A stretch of DNA of 64,000 nt from Acetobacterium bakii (lineage in GTDB: Bacteria > Bacillota > Clostridia > Eubacteriales > Eubacteriaceae). Below the pieces are notes generated by a model. It did not search any database and was not told where the DNA came from. It saw only the letters and a program-made list of their open reading frames with translations. The translations under genes were made by a program, and so were the position numbers. Below are positions 1 to 7,710 of the stretch, piece by piece; positions within the stretch are counted from its first letter, which is position 1, and the number at the start of each line of letters is the position of its first letter. Where the stretch lies: assembly GCF_001263355.1 (NCBI RefSeq), contig NZ_LGYO01000067.1, positions 1 to 64,000 on the forward strand, written 5' to 3'.

Positions 1-147
1 TCCGTCAGTTGGATAATTGCCAACATCCTGTATATGAGCTCGATACTCCACGCCCATAGCACTCGCATCATTTGCAAAAACATTTGATGAACCAACCATA
101 AGAAGCATCATGATGATTGTAAATAAGCTTACTGAAATTTTTTTCAT
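1..147 (-). CDS. Secreted ChW-repeat protein, N-terminus only (runs off window edge)
   Basis: Reading the minus strand from an ATG at 147 gives 49 residues before the window ends. It opens with a signal peptide (MKKISVSLFT start, hydrophobic core, cleavage region near NVFANDA), then VEYRAHIQDVG, the opening of a ChW (clostridial hydrophobic W) repeat as found in the other surface proteins of this window. A good ribosome site (GAGGAG) precedes the ATG. ChW proteins are extracytoplasmic and thought to act at the cell surface. The rest of the protein, and so its function, is outside the window. The upstream region (352-413) carries a conserved two-box promoter shared with the two BspA-like genes, so the three are probably co-regulated. 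Confidence 0.8.
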   Translation of the reverse strand, partial: MKKISVSLFTIIMMLLMVGSSNVFANDASAMGVEYRAHIQDVGNYPTDG

Positions 148-351
148 TTTAATATTCTCCTCTTGTCTTCATTATTTTGATTTTCGAAATATTTTGATTT
201 TTGAAATCGAGAAAAAAGCTTTTCTCTCATCCCTAACTGTTTCTTTAATCGACTCTAATATTCACCTCACTTATTATCCTCAACCCCACAAAGATCCGCT
301 CTCCTTATTAACAAGTTCCCGCTATTAAGGAGTTACTTATTATGTCCAATA

Positions 352-413
352 ATCTTATCGCATAATCCGGTGCCATAACCGTCCTCGACATAATTAACCG
401 CTTTCTCGACATA
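352..413 (-). promoter_or_regulatory. Two-box promoter, copy D (putative LytTR-activated)
   Basis: On the minus strand two perfect copies of TATGTCGAG occupy 405-413 and 384-392, exactly 21 bp apart. They are followed by GGTTAT (375-380) as a poor -35, a 17-bp spacer and TAAGAT (352-357) as -10. The same layout recurs at 38078-38139 and 47621-47682. 9-bp direct repeats separated by 12 bp are the geometry known for LytTR-family regulators; the link to the regulator at 35998-36705 is inference. The start of the ChW gene lies about 200 nt downstream. Confidence 0.65.
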
Positions 414-513
414 TTCTTCATGTTTTGGGTCTCTTTGGTACGCTATAAGTGTAAATGTGCCCCGGGCATACTTTCGCGAAACGAGGCCACAGCGAATGGA
501 TAATACCGATTTC

Positions 514-556
514 AAAGAGCACCGCCCATTAGGGAACAGGCGGTGCTCTTTTTTTG
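514..556. terminator. Rho-independent terminator-like hairpin
   Basis: A perfect 13-bp stem (514-526 with 539-551, AAAGAGCACCGCC arm) is followed on the plus strand by a T-run. It separates the small membrane protein gene at 612-1010 from the ChW promoter region. Confidence 0.75.
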
Positions 557-611
557 ATAAATCAAGATCCCAATCAGAAAGTCAGCAATTAATACCCATT
601 ACCCCGTACGA

Positions 612-1010
612 TTACTCTAAACTCCTCAGTAATCCTTTTGATAAAAAAAATCCGATCAATATTGCAAGAATATAAGGCGTTTGGGCAGATATAGGCCTTA
701 TAAGGAAAGGAAAAAAATTTAGAACTGTTACACTAAATAGCGTATATGGACTATATAGAATGAATGCGAAAATAAAAGCAATGATAAGGTAATTAAGTTT
801 TATTTTAAATCCAAGTGGAGCTAAATTTCTACTTGATAAATCAAGCACTATTCCTAGCCCAACCCCAATCAAAGGAATAATTAAACGAAAGAATAAAAAC
901 AAATTTACATCACCTGATAAAGCTATGGCTGTTAACTCCTCAATTATTATACCGTAGAAAATGAATGCAATTACAATCGTAAAAGGATAGAGCTTTTTAA
1001 GTAAATTCAA
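612..1010 (-). CDS. Small four-helix membrane protein, paralogue of 14821-15219
   Basis: Unrecognised 132-residue membrane protein with about four hydrophobic helices. It contains the motif GVGLGIVLDLSSRN in the middle and ends in FLSKGLLRSLE. A longer reading from an ATG at 1076 exists. I chose the TTG at 1008-1010 because a ribosome site (AGAAAGGA) sits just upstream and the paralogue at 14821-15219 has the same site, a TTG at the same place and the same length. The two proteins are similar along their whole length, so this is a dispersed duplication. No catalytic residues are evident; function unknown. Confidence 0.65.
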   Translation of the reverse strand: MNLLKKLYPFTIVIAFIFYGIIIEELTAIALSGDVNLFLFFRLIIPLIGVGLGIVLDLSSRNLAPLGFKIKLNYLIIAFIFAFILYSPYTLFSVTVLNFFPFLIRPISAQTPYILAILIGFFLSKGLLRSLE

Positions 1011-1451
1011 AATATAATCCTTTCTGCTCTGCAAATTTTTCAGAAAATGCAGATTACCGCAAAGAAATTTCAGCATGGTTATACTGATGATTCAATTATT
1101 GCAAATTAGTTGCAATGAAGCAAGAAGAATTTTTAATAATTAGGAACCTGTCCCGGATTTCACAGATTATGAAAATACCCTGGTCACGGTTTCTCATTGC
1201 TGTAACAACAACAGACCCCATATCAATTACCACAAAATTAATCTCCCGATAACCCTGATCGGAGTGCATTGAAGTTATAAAAAACCGGAAGATGTCAGCG
1301 CATTGGGACAACGACTACTTGATTTGAAGGTCAAGCATAGATACCGGTAATTTCCGCTTATAAGATATTGAAAGCGAAACTGGGAGAGCAGTTGCAATAT
1401 CTTATAAGTGGGCCCGATCGTTGAACTATAAAGGACCAGAGTAGGAAATCG
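1011..1451. other. Gene-poor interval with a long hairpin
   Basis: About 440 bp with no gene I can support. The first ~70 bp resembles the region upstream of the paralogue at 15220-15300. It holds the inverted repeat at 1357-1408 and is followed by a hydrolase remnant. A 71-codon minus-strand reading at 1096-1311 has no ribosome site or recognisable domain. Confidence 0.5.
1357..1408. repeat. Long perfect inverted repeat with nested stem
   Basis: CTTATAAGATATTG (1357-1370) is perfectly complementary to 1395-1408. Inside the 24-nt loop AACTG (1378-1382) pairs with CAGTT (1389-1393). There is no T-run after it, so it is not a standard terminator. It could be an RNA element, an operator or the scar of a mobile element. 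Confidence 0.7.
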
Positions 1452-1487
1452 CTAGTTTAATTTACCGTACTGCTGTGTTTGCTGAAT
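1452..1487 (-). pseudogene. 3'-end remnant of a choloylglycine-hydrolase-like gene
   Basis: On the minus strand this reads IQQTQQYGKLN then TAG. It matches the last residues (IPQTQQYGKLN, TAG) of the intact hydrolase at 6495-7481, and the DNA match runs past the stop codon (GCTAGTTTAATTT shared). Only the last dozen codons remain. It directly abuts the stop codon of the LysR gene, suggesting that a deletion or insertion placed the LysR gene next to it. Confidence 0.7.
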
Positions 1488-1490
1488 TTT

Positions 1491-2408
1491 TTAAATGAGC
1501 ATGCCCACCGGCACATCTGTTATTATCCCGGTGTTACCGTATGCCTGAGTAACATTCATAAAACCAAGCATGCCTTTGCTGATATGTTTATTTTTATGAT
1601 AAACCAGGCTAAAGGTTCGATTCCAGCTATGTTCATTGTGTTTAATCACATAAATATCGCCATTTTGCGCTTCTTCTTCAACCAATCTGATAGAAATGGC
1701 GGCTAGACAATTGTTTTTCATGACAATTGTTTTAATGATTTCTGGGGAGGTCACTTCCCATCCGATGTTCAGGTTAAAACCATTTTTTTCAATGAAATCC
1801 ATAAATAATTTTCGTGTGCCGCTGCCTTTCTCGCGCATAATGAAAACTTCTTTTTCCAATTCTTTTATTTTGATCTGCTGCTGTCCGGCAAAACGATGCC
1901 GTCGACCGCATACAATAACCAGATAATCGGCAATGACCGGTTTAATCACTAAATCGGGATGTTTAATCTGCCCCTCCACCAGTGCGATGTCCAATTCTGC
2001 CCGGAGAAGGCGTTCTTCGATCATTTTTGTATTATTTACATAGTTGAAGGTTTTAATTTCCGGGTTGCTTTTTTTAAAATCAGCCATTAATGATGACAGC
2101 AGGCAGGCACCAACTGTGATGGTGGAACCCACCCTTACTGATTCTGTTCGGCCGGCATTTAACATGCTTTCTTCCAATTCATCAAACTGGCGGATGACGA
2201 TGCGGGCCTGTCTGCTTAAATATCTTCCGGAATCGGTAATGAACAATCGTTTGCCTAATCGTTCAAAAAGAAGGACACCGAAATGGCTTTCCAGTTCCTT
2301 GATAACCTGACTGACAGAAGGCTGGGTGACAAAAAATTGCTTGGCCGCACCTGACATTGATCCCGTTTCCGCAACGGCGATAAATATTTTCAAATGGCGT
2401 ATATCCAT
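1491..2408 (-). CDS. LysR-family transcriptional regulator
   Basis: A 305-residue LysR regulator of normal family length. An N-terminal winged helix-turn-helix (MDIRHLKIFIAVAETGSMS, then AAKQFFVTQPSVSQVIKELE) is followed by a substrate-binding-like effector domain. The start at 2408 was chosen over 2465 because GGAGGG sits just before this ATG and MDIRHLK is the usual LysR beginning. It is divergent from the siroheme reductase gene at 2562, and the 153-bp gap holds a 7-bp-arm palindrome with T-N11-A character. By family behaviour it probably controls the reductase and itself; the inducer is unknown. Confidence 0.88.
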   Translation of the reverse strand: MDIRHLKIFIAVAETGSMSGAAKQFFVTQPSVSQVIKELESHFGVLLFERLGKRLFITDSGRYLSRQARIVIRQFDELEESMLNAGRTESVRVGSTITVGACLLSSLMADFKKSNPEIKTFNYVNNTKMIEERLLRAELDIALVEGQIKHPDLVIKPVIADYLVIVCGRRHRFAGQQQIKIKELEKEVFIMREKGSGTRKLFMDFIEKNGFNLNIGWEVTSPEIIKTIVMKNNCLAAISIRLVEEEAQNGDIYVIKHNEHSWNRTFSLVYHKNKHISKGMLGFMNVTQAYGNTGIITDVPVGMLI

Positions 2409-2424
2409 TTTCCCTCCATTTTCA

Positions 2425-2447
2425 ATCCATAGGTAATTATTATGGAT
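2425..2447. promoter_or_regulatory. Putative LysR operator
   Basis: ATCCATA (2425-2431) and TATGGAT (2441-2447) form a perfect dyad with a 9-bp centre. T2430 and A2442 satisfy the T-N11-A rule of LysR boxes. It lies just upstream of the regulator start in the divergent intergenic region. Confidence 0.55.
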
Positions 2448-2561
2448 AATATAAAATAATACCATTTATGTTATATAAAAACAAGTGTTATACTGTAACC
2501 ATCATGTACATGAAATGAAAAGAAACACATAGAAATAGCAGCTATTTTCGGAGAAATAATC

Positions 2562-3455
2562 ATGGCTACACTTACAATCAGTAAAGAAGATGAAAAAAAA
2601 GTAAAAGCAATGGGGTTTTTGAATAATAAGGGAACGGATAATTTTTCAGCGCGTGTGATTACAGAAAATGGCTTGATTACAGCTGAACAAGCAAAATGCA
2701 TCATTGCAGCGGCAGAAAAATATGGTAATGGCAAGCTGGCACTGACGACCCGTCTGACAATCGAATGCCAGGGCATTCCTTTTGAAAAAATTGATGATTT
2801 TAGAAACCATTTAGGTCGGGGCGGACTGGAAACCGGTGGCACCGGGGCCAGGGTGCGACCGATTTTATCCTGCAAGGGAACAACCTGCCAGTATGGTTTA
2901 ATTGACACGTTTGCTCTTGCCAAAGAAATTCATGATCGTTTCTATACCGGTTTTCGTGAATTAACCCTGCCTCATAAATTTAAAATCGCGGTTGGCGGCT
3001 GCCCCAATAATTGTGTTAAACCGGATTTAAATGATCTCGGAATTATTGGACAAAGGATCCCTGTTTTTAATCAGGAATCTTGCAGAGGTTGTAAAAACTG
3101 TGCGGTGGTAGAGGCCTGTCCCGTCGATGCCGCAGAAATTAAAAATGATCAGCTGAAAATCAATGAAAAGGCTTGCCTGAATTGCGGTCTATGCATAGGA
3201 AAATGCGCCTTTGATGCCATTACCGCAGGAATCAAAGGGTATAAAATTGTGATTGGCGGTCGATGGGGCAAACAGGGCAAACAGGGGAAGGCGCTGAAAC
3301 AGATTTATGTAAATAAAGAAGAGGTTTTAAACCATATTGAAAAGATTATTTATTTTTACAAAGAATACGGATTGCCCGGAGAGCGATTTGCGACAACTAT
3401 CGATCGGTTGGGCTTTGAAACCATTGAATTAATGTTGAACAGCAACGGTTCATAG
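2562..3455 (+). CDS. Sulfite/nitrite reductase-like siroheme protein with ferredoxin domain
   Basis: A 297-residue protein resembling the single-subunit 'nitrite/sulfite reductase hemoprotein' family, a short cousin of AsrC/Dsr. Residues to about 70 form the ferredoxin-like half-domain. The siroheme/[4Fe-4S] cysteines are in SCKGTTCQYG and GGCPNNCVKPD. Two further [4Fe-4S] motifs follow: CRGCKNCAVVEACP (a slightly long last gap) and CLNCGLCIGKC. It probably carries electrons to a siroheme site that reduces sulfite, nitrite or a related anion in the cytoplasm; the substrate cannot be told from sequence. It is monocistronic, divergent from a LysR regulator, with a strong terminator at 3679. No partner AsrA/AsrB genes are nearby. 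Confidence 0.85.
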   Translation: MATLTISKEDEKKVKAMGFLNNKGTDNFSARVITENGLITAEQAKCIIAAAEKYGNGKLALTTRLTIECQGIPFEKIDDFRNHLGRGGLETGGTGARVRPILSCKGTTCQYGLIDTFALAKEIHDRFYTGFRELTLPHKFKIAVGGCPNNCVKPDLNDLGIIGQRIPVFNQESCRGCKNCAVVEACPVDAAEIKNDQLKINEKACLNCGLCIGKCAFDAITAGIKGYKIVIGGRWGKQGKQGKALKQIYVNKEEVLNHIEKIIYFYKEYGLPGERFATTIDRLGFETIELMLNSNGS

Positions 3456-3629
3456 CAGGGGCAATCAATTCCTTTGCCAGCTTTTCGACTTCTTTTTTCG
3501 TAAGACCTGTCAGTTTAGCAATGAGAGGCAGTTCAACCCCTTCATGAACAGCCTTTCTGGCAACTTCCAAAGCTTTGCTTTTAGCACCAACTTCCATGCC
3601 CTTTTTTAAGCCTTCCTTGAGACACAGAA
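3456..3629 (-). pseudogene. C-terminal fragment of an Rpn/PD-(D/E)XK nuclease family gene
   Basis: The minus strand reads KEGLKKGMEVGAKSKALEVA, then GVELPLIAKLTGLTKKEVEKL. This charged helical tail is typical of the Rpn family (recombination-promoting nuclease/putative transposase). The nuclease domain is absent, and the frame has no usable start upstream. The 3' end runs into the end of the reductase gene. It is a decayed relic rather than a working gene. Confidence 0.6.
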
Positions 3630-3678
3630 AAGAAATGTTTGAAAAAAGTAACTAAATTGAAAAGGTTTGTTAACATAT

Positions 3679-3709
3679 AAAGCGCCCGCTAATCAGGGCG
3701 CTTTTTTTG
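3679..3709 (+). terminator. Terminator of the siroheme reductase gene
   Basis: AAAGCGCCC (3679-3687) pairs with GGGCGCTTT (3696-3704), followed by a T-run. Confidence 0.85.
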
Positions 3710-3965
3710 TCCTAAATTCTATGGACTTTAGGAGACGACGAAACGTTCTCTTGTCCGAGTGATATTTTATATCATTTAAGGTATTGATTTATAGTATAAT
3801 ACAATCTATAATAAACAAAGCGAATGAAACACAACAAAAACAAACATAAATGAACAAAAAAATAGATAATTACTAAAAAGAATGAAAAGATATGAAAAAA
3901 TTTATGGAAACGAAACTAAAAAGAAGTTTATAAAAATTCTAAATAAGAAGGTGAAGGCTATAGAA

Positions 3966-4577
3966 ATGAATGTGAAAAGCTTTGAGAATGTAGTGAATAA
4001 TATTTTTGCACCGATTTATCCGGTTATTGCTGAAAATATTATCAAAGAAACCGGGATCACCAGTGGCGTGTGTATCGATGTGGGTACCGGGTTTGGAAAT
4101 CTGGGTTTGGAACTAGCGAAACTTGCGCCGGATATTCAAGCCGTTTTGTTTGATTTATCAGATGAAATGCTAAACGAAGCACAAATTAATTGTACGCGAA
4201 TGAGGCTTGCGGATCGTGTCAGAATTCAGCAGGGCAATGTGGAACAATTGCCTTTTGATGACAATATGGCCGATCTGATTATTAGCCGGGGTTCAATTTT
4301 TTTCTGGGAAGATCAAGTTAAAGGGATTAATGAAATTTATCGGGTTCTGAAGCCGGGTGGCTGCGCTTATATCGGCGGCGGATTTGGTAATCAGGAATTA
4401 TTCTTACAAGTGTCTGAAAAAATGAAAGAACACGATCCCGAATGGCAAAATGACCGAAAAAACAGAACGGGTGAAAAGGGATATAACCATTTTGAAAATA
4501 TGATGAAGCAAACAGACATCAGTCACTATGAAGTGAGTAGAAAGCAGGCTGGATTATGGATAATATTCAAAAAGTAA
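3966..4577 (+). CDS. SAM-dependent class I methyltransferase
   Basis: A 203-residue Rossmann methyltransferase. Motif I is CIDVGTGFGNLGLELA, the acidic end of strand 2 is FDLSDEML, motif II/III lies around VEQLPFDDNMADLIISR and the post-motif is VLKPGGCAYIGGG. The reading could start at 3882, but that extension is lysine-rich with no ribosome site. The ATG at 3966 has a weak AAGGTGAAGG upstream and gives the compact start MNVKSFENVV. It overlaps the next gene by 22 bp, so the two are translated together and probably act in one pathway. The substrate is unknown. Confidence 0.8.
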   Translation: MNVKSFENVVNNIFAPIYPVIAENIIKETGITSGVCIDVGTGFGNLGLELAKLAPDIQAVLFDLSDEMLNEAQINCTRMRLADRVRIQQGNVEQLPFDDNMADLIISRGSIFFWEDQVKGINEIYRVLKPGGCAYIGGGFGNQELFLQVSEKMKEHDPEWQNDRKNRTGEKGYNHFENMMKQTDISHYEVSRKQAGLWIIFKK

Positions 4578-6355
4578 ATCATTGTTATGTATGTGCCAAT
4601 GAATGTATGATAAAAGATGGAAGCACCGGATTATGCAAAAAATACACAATAAATAACGGGGAGTTGATTGAAACAGCGCCTGATAAATATCTAGTTGTAT
4701 GTGGCATTTCCATTGAAACAATGCCAATGCTGCATTTCCACCCCAAAGGGAAGTTTCTTCAAATAACGACAACAGGATGCAATTTCAATTGTCCTGGCTG
4801 CATATCCACGATTCTGGTACAGGAGATCGGTCAAAATAGTGCGGCACTGCACCATATGACGACTGAACAAATCATTGAGAAGGCCCAAAAAGAACAATGT
4901 ATCGGCATCTCTTTTTTAATGAATGATCCAATCGCTTCATATTTTACGTTTCAGAATGTGGCGAAAAAAGCAAAAGCGGCTGATCTTCTGGTTGGCTGTT
5001 CGACAAATGGTTATCTTACAAGAAAATCAGCAAAGATTATGGCAGCGTATATTGATTATGTAAACATCGGCTTAAAGGGATTTTCAGACGAAGAATATAT
5101 GATATGCGGCGCAAAATCCATTACCCCGGTACTTGAAAGTATCGAAATTTTTTATGATGCAGGAATTCACATTGAAGTATCGTGTACTTATAAAAAAAAT
5201 GATGAAAAAAGCGTCGAAAATTTTGCGTCCTGGTTAAATAAATCCAACTATGATATACCGCTGCAAATCATGAGATATATCCCTCTGGAGGGGGCCGACC
5301 CGGCACTTGAACCGACAATAAGAGAAGCCGAACAGTTAGCGATATCATTAAAAAAGGACTTAAGGTATGTATATCTGTTTAACAGTCCCGGCACTGAATT
5401 TCTAAATACCTATTGCCATCACTGTGGATGTTTGTTAATAGAACGGGATTTTTACGGACCGATGGGGGCAAAGACCAGAAATATTCTGTTAGATTCTGAT
5501 CAAAAATGTCCAGCGTGTCAACAAAGCATTCCCATCAAAGGATTAAAGCAAAGAGCTGAATATACGGAAGAAGCTTTTGAAGGAGGGTATCCATTCACAA
5601 GGGGATTGGACATGATCAAGGCAATTCTGATCGCTTCCGGTGTGGATAAGATTTCAGATGTGGTTAGTATTTGGGAGCGCATGCTGACCGGAAAAAATAT
5701 GAATAATTGGCATCATGACTTGCAGTCAATTGAAAAATATATTTTATCCATTCGGAAATTTGCCGAGTATTCCGGTACTGAAAAAAAAGCACTGGAATTG
5801 AGCACGTATATGCAGAGCAAGTATGACGAAATACAAGAAAAGCTTAAGGAGGTAACATCCAAACCGCGTGTTTATTATGTCATGGGTAAACCGCTGTTTT
5901 GTCTTAAAGGCGAACGATTTGAAAATCAACTGGTCGAAGCAGCAGGAGGAATTAGTGTCAACAAAGAAGTTAAAGGCGATGGACGACCGGGAATGAACAT
6001 AAGCATCCAGCAACTAAATGAATTGAATCCGGAAGTGATTTTTATATCGTCGTTTTTATCCAATTCAATCGATGATTTCTATAAGGAGTGCTTAACAAAA
6101 GGAATCAAAATAAAGGCGGTTCACTCAAAAAGAATATATACGCATACCTATCCCAATTGGGATTTCGGAAGTCCAAGATGGATTCTAGGTTTGATGAATA
6201 TTGCAAATATTCTACATCCTGAGCTATTTCACTTTGACATGTTTGAAGAAGCAGAATATTTGTACCATGAGTTTTATAGCACAGAATTTGACGCTGAAAA
6301 AATCAATTTATCCTTTGCAACACCAACGAGCGACTGGCATTGGAGTGATTGCTAG
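4556..6355 (+). CDS. Radical SAM enzyme fused to a periplasmic-binding-protein-like (TroA/BtuF-type) domain
   Basis: A 599-residue two-part protein. The N-terminal part resembles the AmmeMemoRadiSam/pyruvate-formate-lyase-activase-like radical SAM family: a Cys cluster C10, C13, C17, C27, then the radical SAM triad C75-X3-C79-X2-C82 (GCNFNCPGC), and two CxxC pairs near residues 287 (YCHHCGCLLIERD) and 318 (KCPAC). From about residue 430 to 590 it resembles the substrate-binding proteins of iron/cobalamin importers (KPRVYYVMGKP, LVEAAGG, LNELNPEVIFIS). There is no signal peptide, so the binding domain must be cytoplasmic. It is coupled to the methyltransferase at 3966. The fusion suggests handling of a metal complex or cofactor; this is inference. 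Confidence 0.8.
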   Translation: MDNIQKVNHCYVCANECMIKDGSTGLCKKYTINNGELIETAPDKYLVVCGISIETMPMLHFHPKGKFLQITTTGCNFNCPGCISTILVQEIGQNSAALHHMTTEQIIEKAQKEQCIGISFLMNDPIASYFTFQNVAKKAKAADLLVGCSTNGYLTRKSAKIMAAYIDYVNIGLKGFSDEEYMICGAKSITPVLESIEIFYDAGIHIEVSCTYKKNDEKSVENFASWLNKSNYDIPLQIMRYIPLEGADPALEPTIREAEQLAISLKKDLRYVYLFNSPGTEFLNTYCHHCGCLLIERDFYGPMGAKTRNILLDSDQKCPACQQSIPIKGLKQRAEYTEEAFEGGYPFTRGLDMIKAILIASGVDKISDVVSIWERMLTGKNMNNWHHDLQSIEKYILSIRKFAEYSGTEKKALELSTYMQSKYDEIQEKLKEVTSKPRVYYVMGKPLFCLKGERFENQLVEAAGGISVNKEVKGDGRPGMNISIQQLNELNPEVIFISSFLSNSIDDFYKECLTKGIKIKAVHSKRIYTHTYPNWDFGSPRWILGLMNIANILHPELFHFDMFEEAEYLYHEFYSTEFDAEKINLSFATPTSDWHWSDC

Positions 6356-6372
6356 AGGTGTTAATTTAATCG

Positions 6373-6434
6373 AAGGGACGGTTCTTTTATGCAGATGCCA
6401 TTTGTGCGGATGCGAAAGAACCGTCCCTTTATGT
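6373..6434 (+). terminator. Long-stem hairpin, terminator or REP-like element
   Basis: AAGGGACGGTTCTTT (6373-6387) pairs perfectly with 6415-6429, with a 27-nt loop, followed by TTTAT. It ends the methyltransferase/radical SAM operon. A GC-rich CAGC-repeat stretch follows to 6485. Confidence 0.65.
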
Positions 6435-6494
6435 TGTTGCAGCCAAGCAGCAGCCCGCAGGGGCAGCCAGCAGCCGCCCGCAACGTCAAAATGG

Positions 6495-7481
6495 CTAGTT
6501 TAATTTGCCGTACTGCTGTGTCTGCGGAATTAGCCGGACTTTAGGTGCGTCGGCATTTAAATCTTCATTAAAAAGACAGGCCCGGATGATCTGGTTGTTA
6601 TCATAGGTTTTGATATAGTAAGTACCGGTGTTGCACACCATACAGGCGGTGTATTGGGTATAGTCAACACCCTCATCGGTGATGACGCTGCCCTTGGGAA
6701 TATCAACCGATGCTAAAATATGAAAGGCCGCCTTAATGCCCTCATCCTCATTATCTAACTCGTTAATGGCCTCTTTCCCAAAAAGAGCCCGGATAAATCG
6801 TGACGGCGGTGTGTAATCGCCGGGTAAACCAATGGTTCTGGCACCATTGCCAAAGGGTGCAAAAGTGAGCCCGTTTAATTTCAGTGCTTCAATTTTAAAA
6901 GGATTAATGCCGATATAATTGCGGATATTGGTCATATGCCAATTAAAATCAGGACTGTTGGACATCACGCCCAGGGGATTATCATAAACGACCAGGCCGC
7001 TTTCCATCGGCTCAATGACAATGGCAGCGCCGCTCTTATCGGTGACTATCCAGTGGAGTGGGGTAACAACCCCAAAAAGTTTAGCCGGCGCATTGACAAT
7101 ATTTAATTGGGAAACGGCTTCTTTAACTTCATCGATAGTGGCAAAATTGGCTAACAGCCATCCCACGACCTCATAGGAGGCTAGGTTGGTTTTATCCGCA
7201 ATAATACCTTCGCTGTAATGGGCATAGCCGGGGAAATACAAGGTGGCACAGGCCAGTCCGGCTTCATTTACCCCGTCGGTAAAAGCATAGGTATTATCCT
7301 GTTGCTGGCCGATCCCCATCAACGCGTAGGTTACTGAGTGACTGGATGCATCCATTTCAAAAACAAAGGGATATTTGCGGGGGACAAAAATAAGTTCCGG
7401 CTCCAGCACAAAAGCAAAATCCATGGTTCGGGCAAGCAGGTTTAAGTGATCCTTAGTCGTTAAGGTTAGACTTGTACACAC
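6495..7481 (-). CDS. Choloylglycine hydrolase / penicillin V acylase family Ntn hydrolase
   Basis: A 328-residue cytoplasmic Ntn-hydrolase (linear amide C-N hydrolase family), the usual length for bile salt hydrolases. After removal of Met1 the nucleophile is Cys2 (MCTSL). All other catalytic positions of characterised bile salt hydrolases are present at their canonical numbers: Arg18, Asp21 (ARTMDF), Asn175 (SNSP) and Arg228 (PPSRFIR). It should cleave an amide such as a conjugated bile acid, an acyl-homoserine lactone or penicillin V; which one cannot be settled here. It stands alone, convergent with the radical SAM operon. A remnant of a second copy of its 3' end lies at 1452-1487. Confidence 0.88.
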   Translation of the reverse strand: MCTSLTLTTKDHLNLLARTMDFAFVLEPELIFVPRKYPFVFEMDASSHSVTYALMGIGQQQDNTYAFTDGVNEAGLACATLYFPGYAHYSEGIIADKTNLASYEVVGWLLANFATIDEVKEAVSQLNIVNAPAKLFGVVTPLHWIVTDKSGAAIVIEPMESGLVVYDNPLGVMSNSPDFNWHMTNIRNYIGINPFKIEALKLNGLTFAPFGNGARTIGLPGDYTPPSRFIRALFGKEAINELDNEDEGIKAAFHILASVDIPKGSVITDEGVDYTQYTACMVCNTGTYYIKTYDNNQIIRACLFNEDLNADAPKVRLIPQTQQYGKLN

Positions 7482-7660
7482 AGTAAGTACCTTCTTTCTT
7501 TAGTTGCTTAATTATAGCTGATGTTGCGCTAAAAGTAAATAATCAGTTGTGTTTTAAGCAAATTACCGTAGGGCGATGCTCATGCATACATAAACACACC
7601 AACGTCACGGTGATCGGCATGCGGGAAGAAGTGTAGCACTATGATTTTAGGATAGAATAA

Positions 7661-7710
7661 CAAAAAAAAGCACTGACCAGTGACTGTGATCTTCCCGTCA
7701 CTGGTCAGTG
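7661..7710 (-). terminator. Terminator on minus strand
   Basis: CACTGACCAGTGAC (7671-7684) pairs perfectly with 7697-7710. A T-run follows on the minus strand (7662-7670). It probably serves the GAP-family gene at 7842-8498. The remaining gap to the hydrolase start (7482-7660) shows nothing else. Confidence 0.75.

Noticed and set aside
333-515. Minus-strand frame reading VEKAVNYVEDGY that resembles translations of 36760-36810, 38050-38180 and 47600-47690
   Set aside because: The similarity is explained by the conserved two-box promoter DNA. Changes fall on all codon positions, the frame opens at a TTG on the edge of a terminator, and there is no ribosome site.
1096-1311. 71-codon minus-strand frame
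   Set aside because: No ribosome site, no recognisable domain, and it lies among hairpins and relics.
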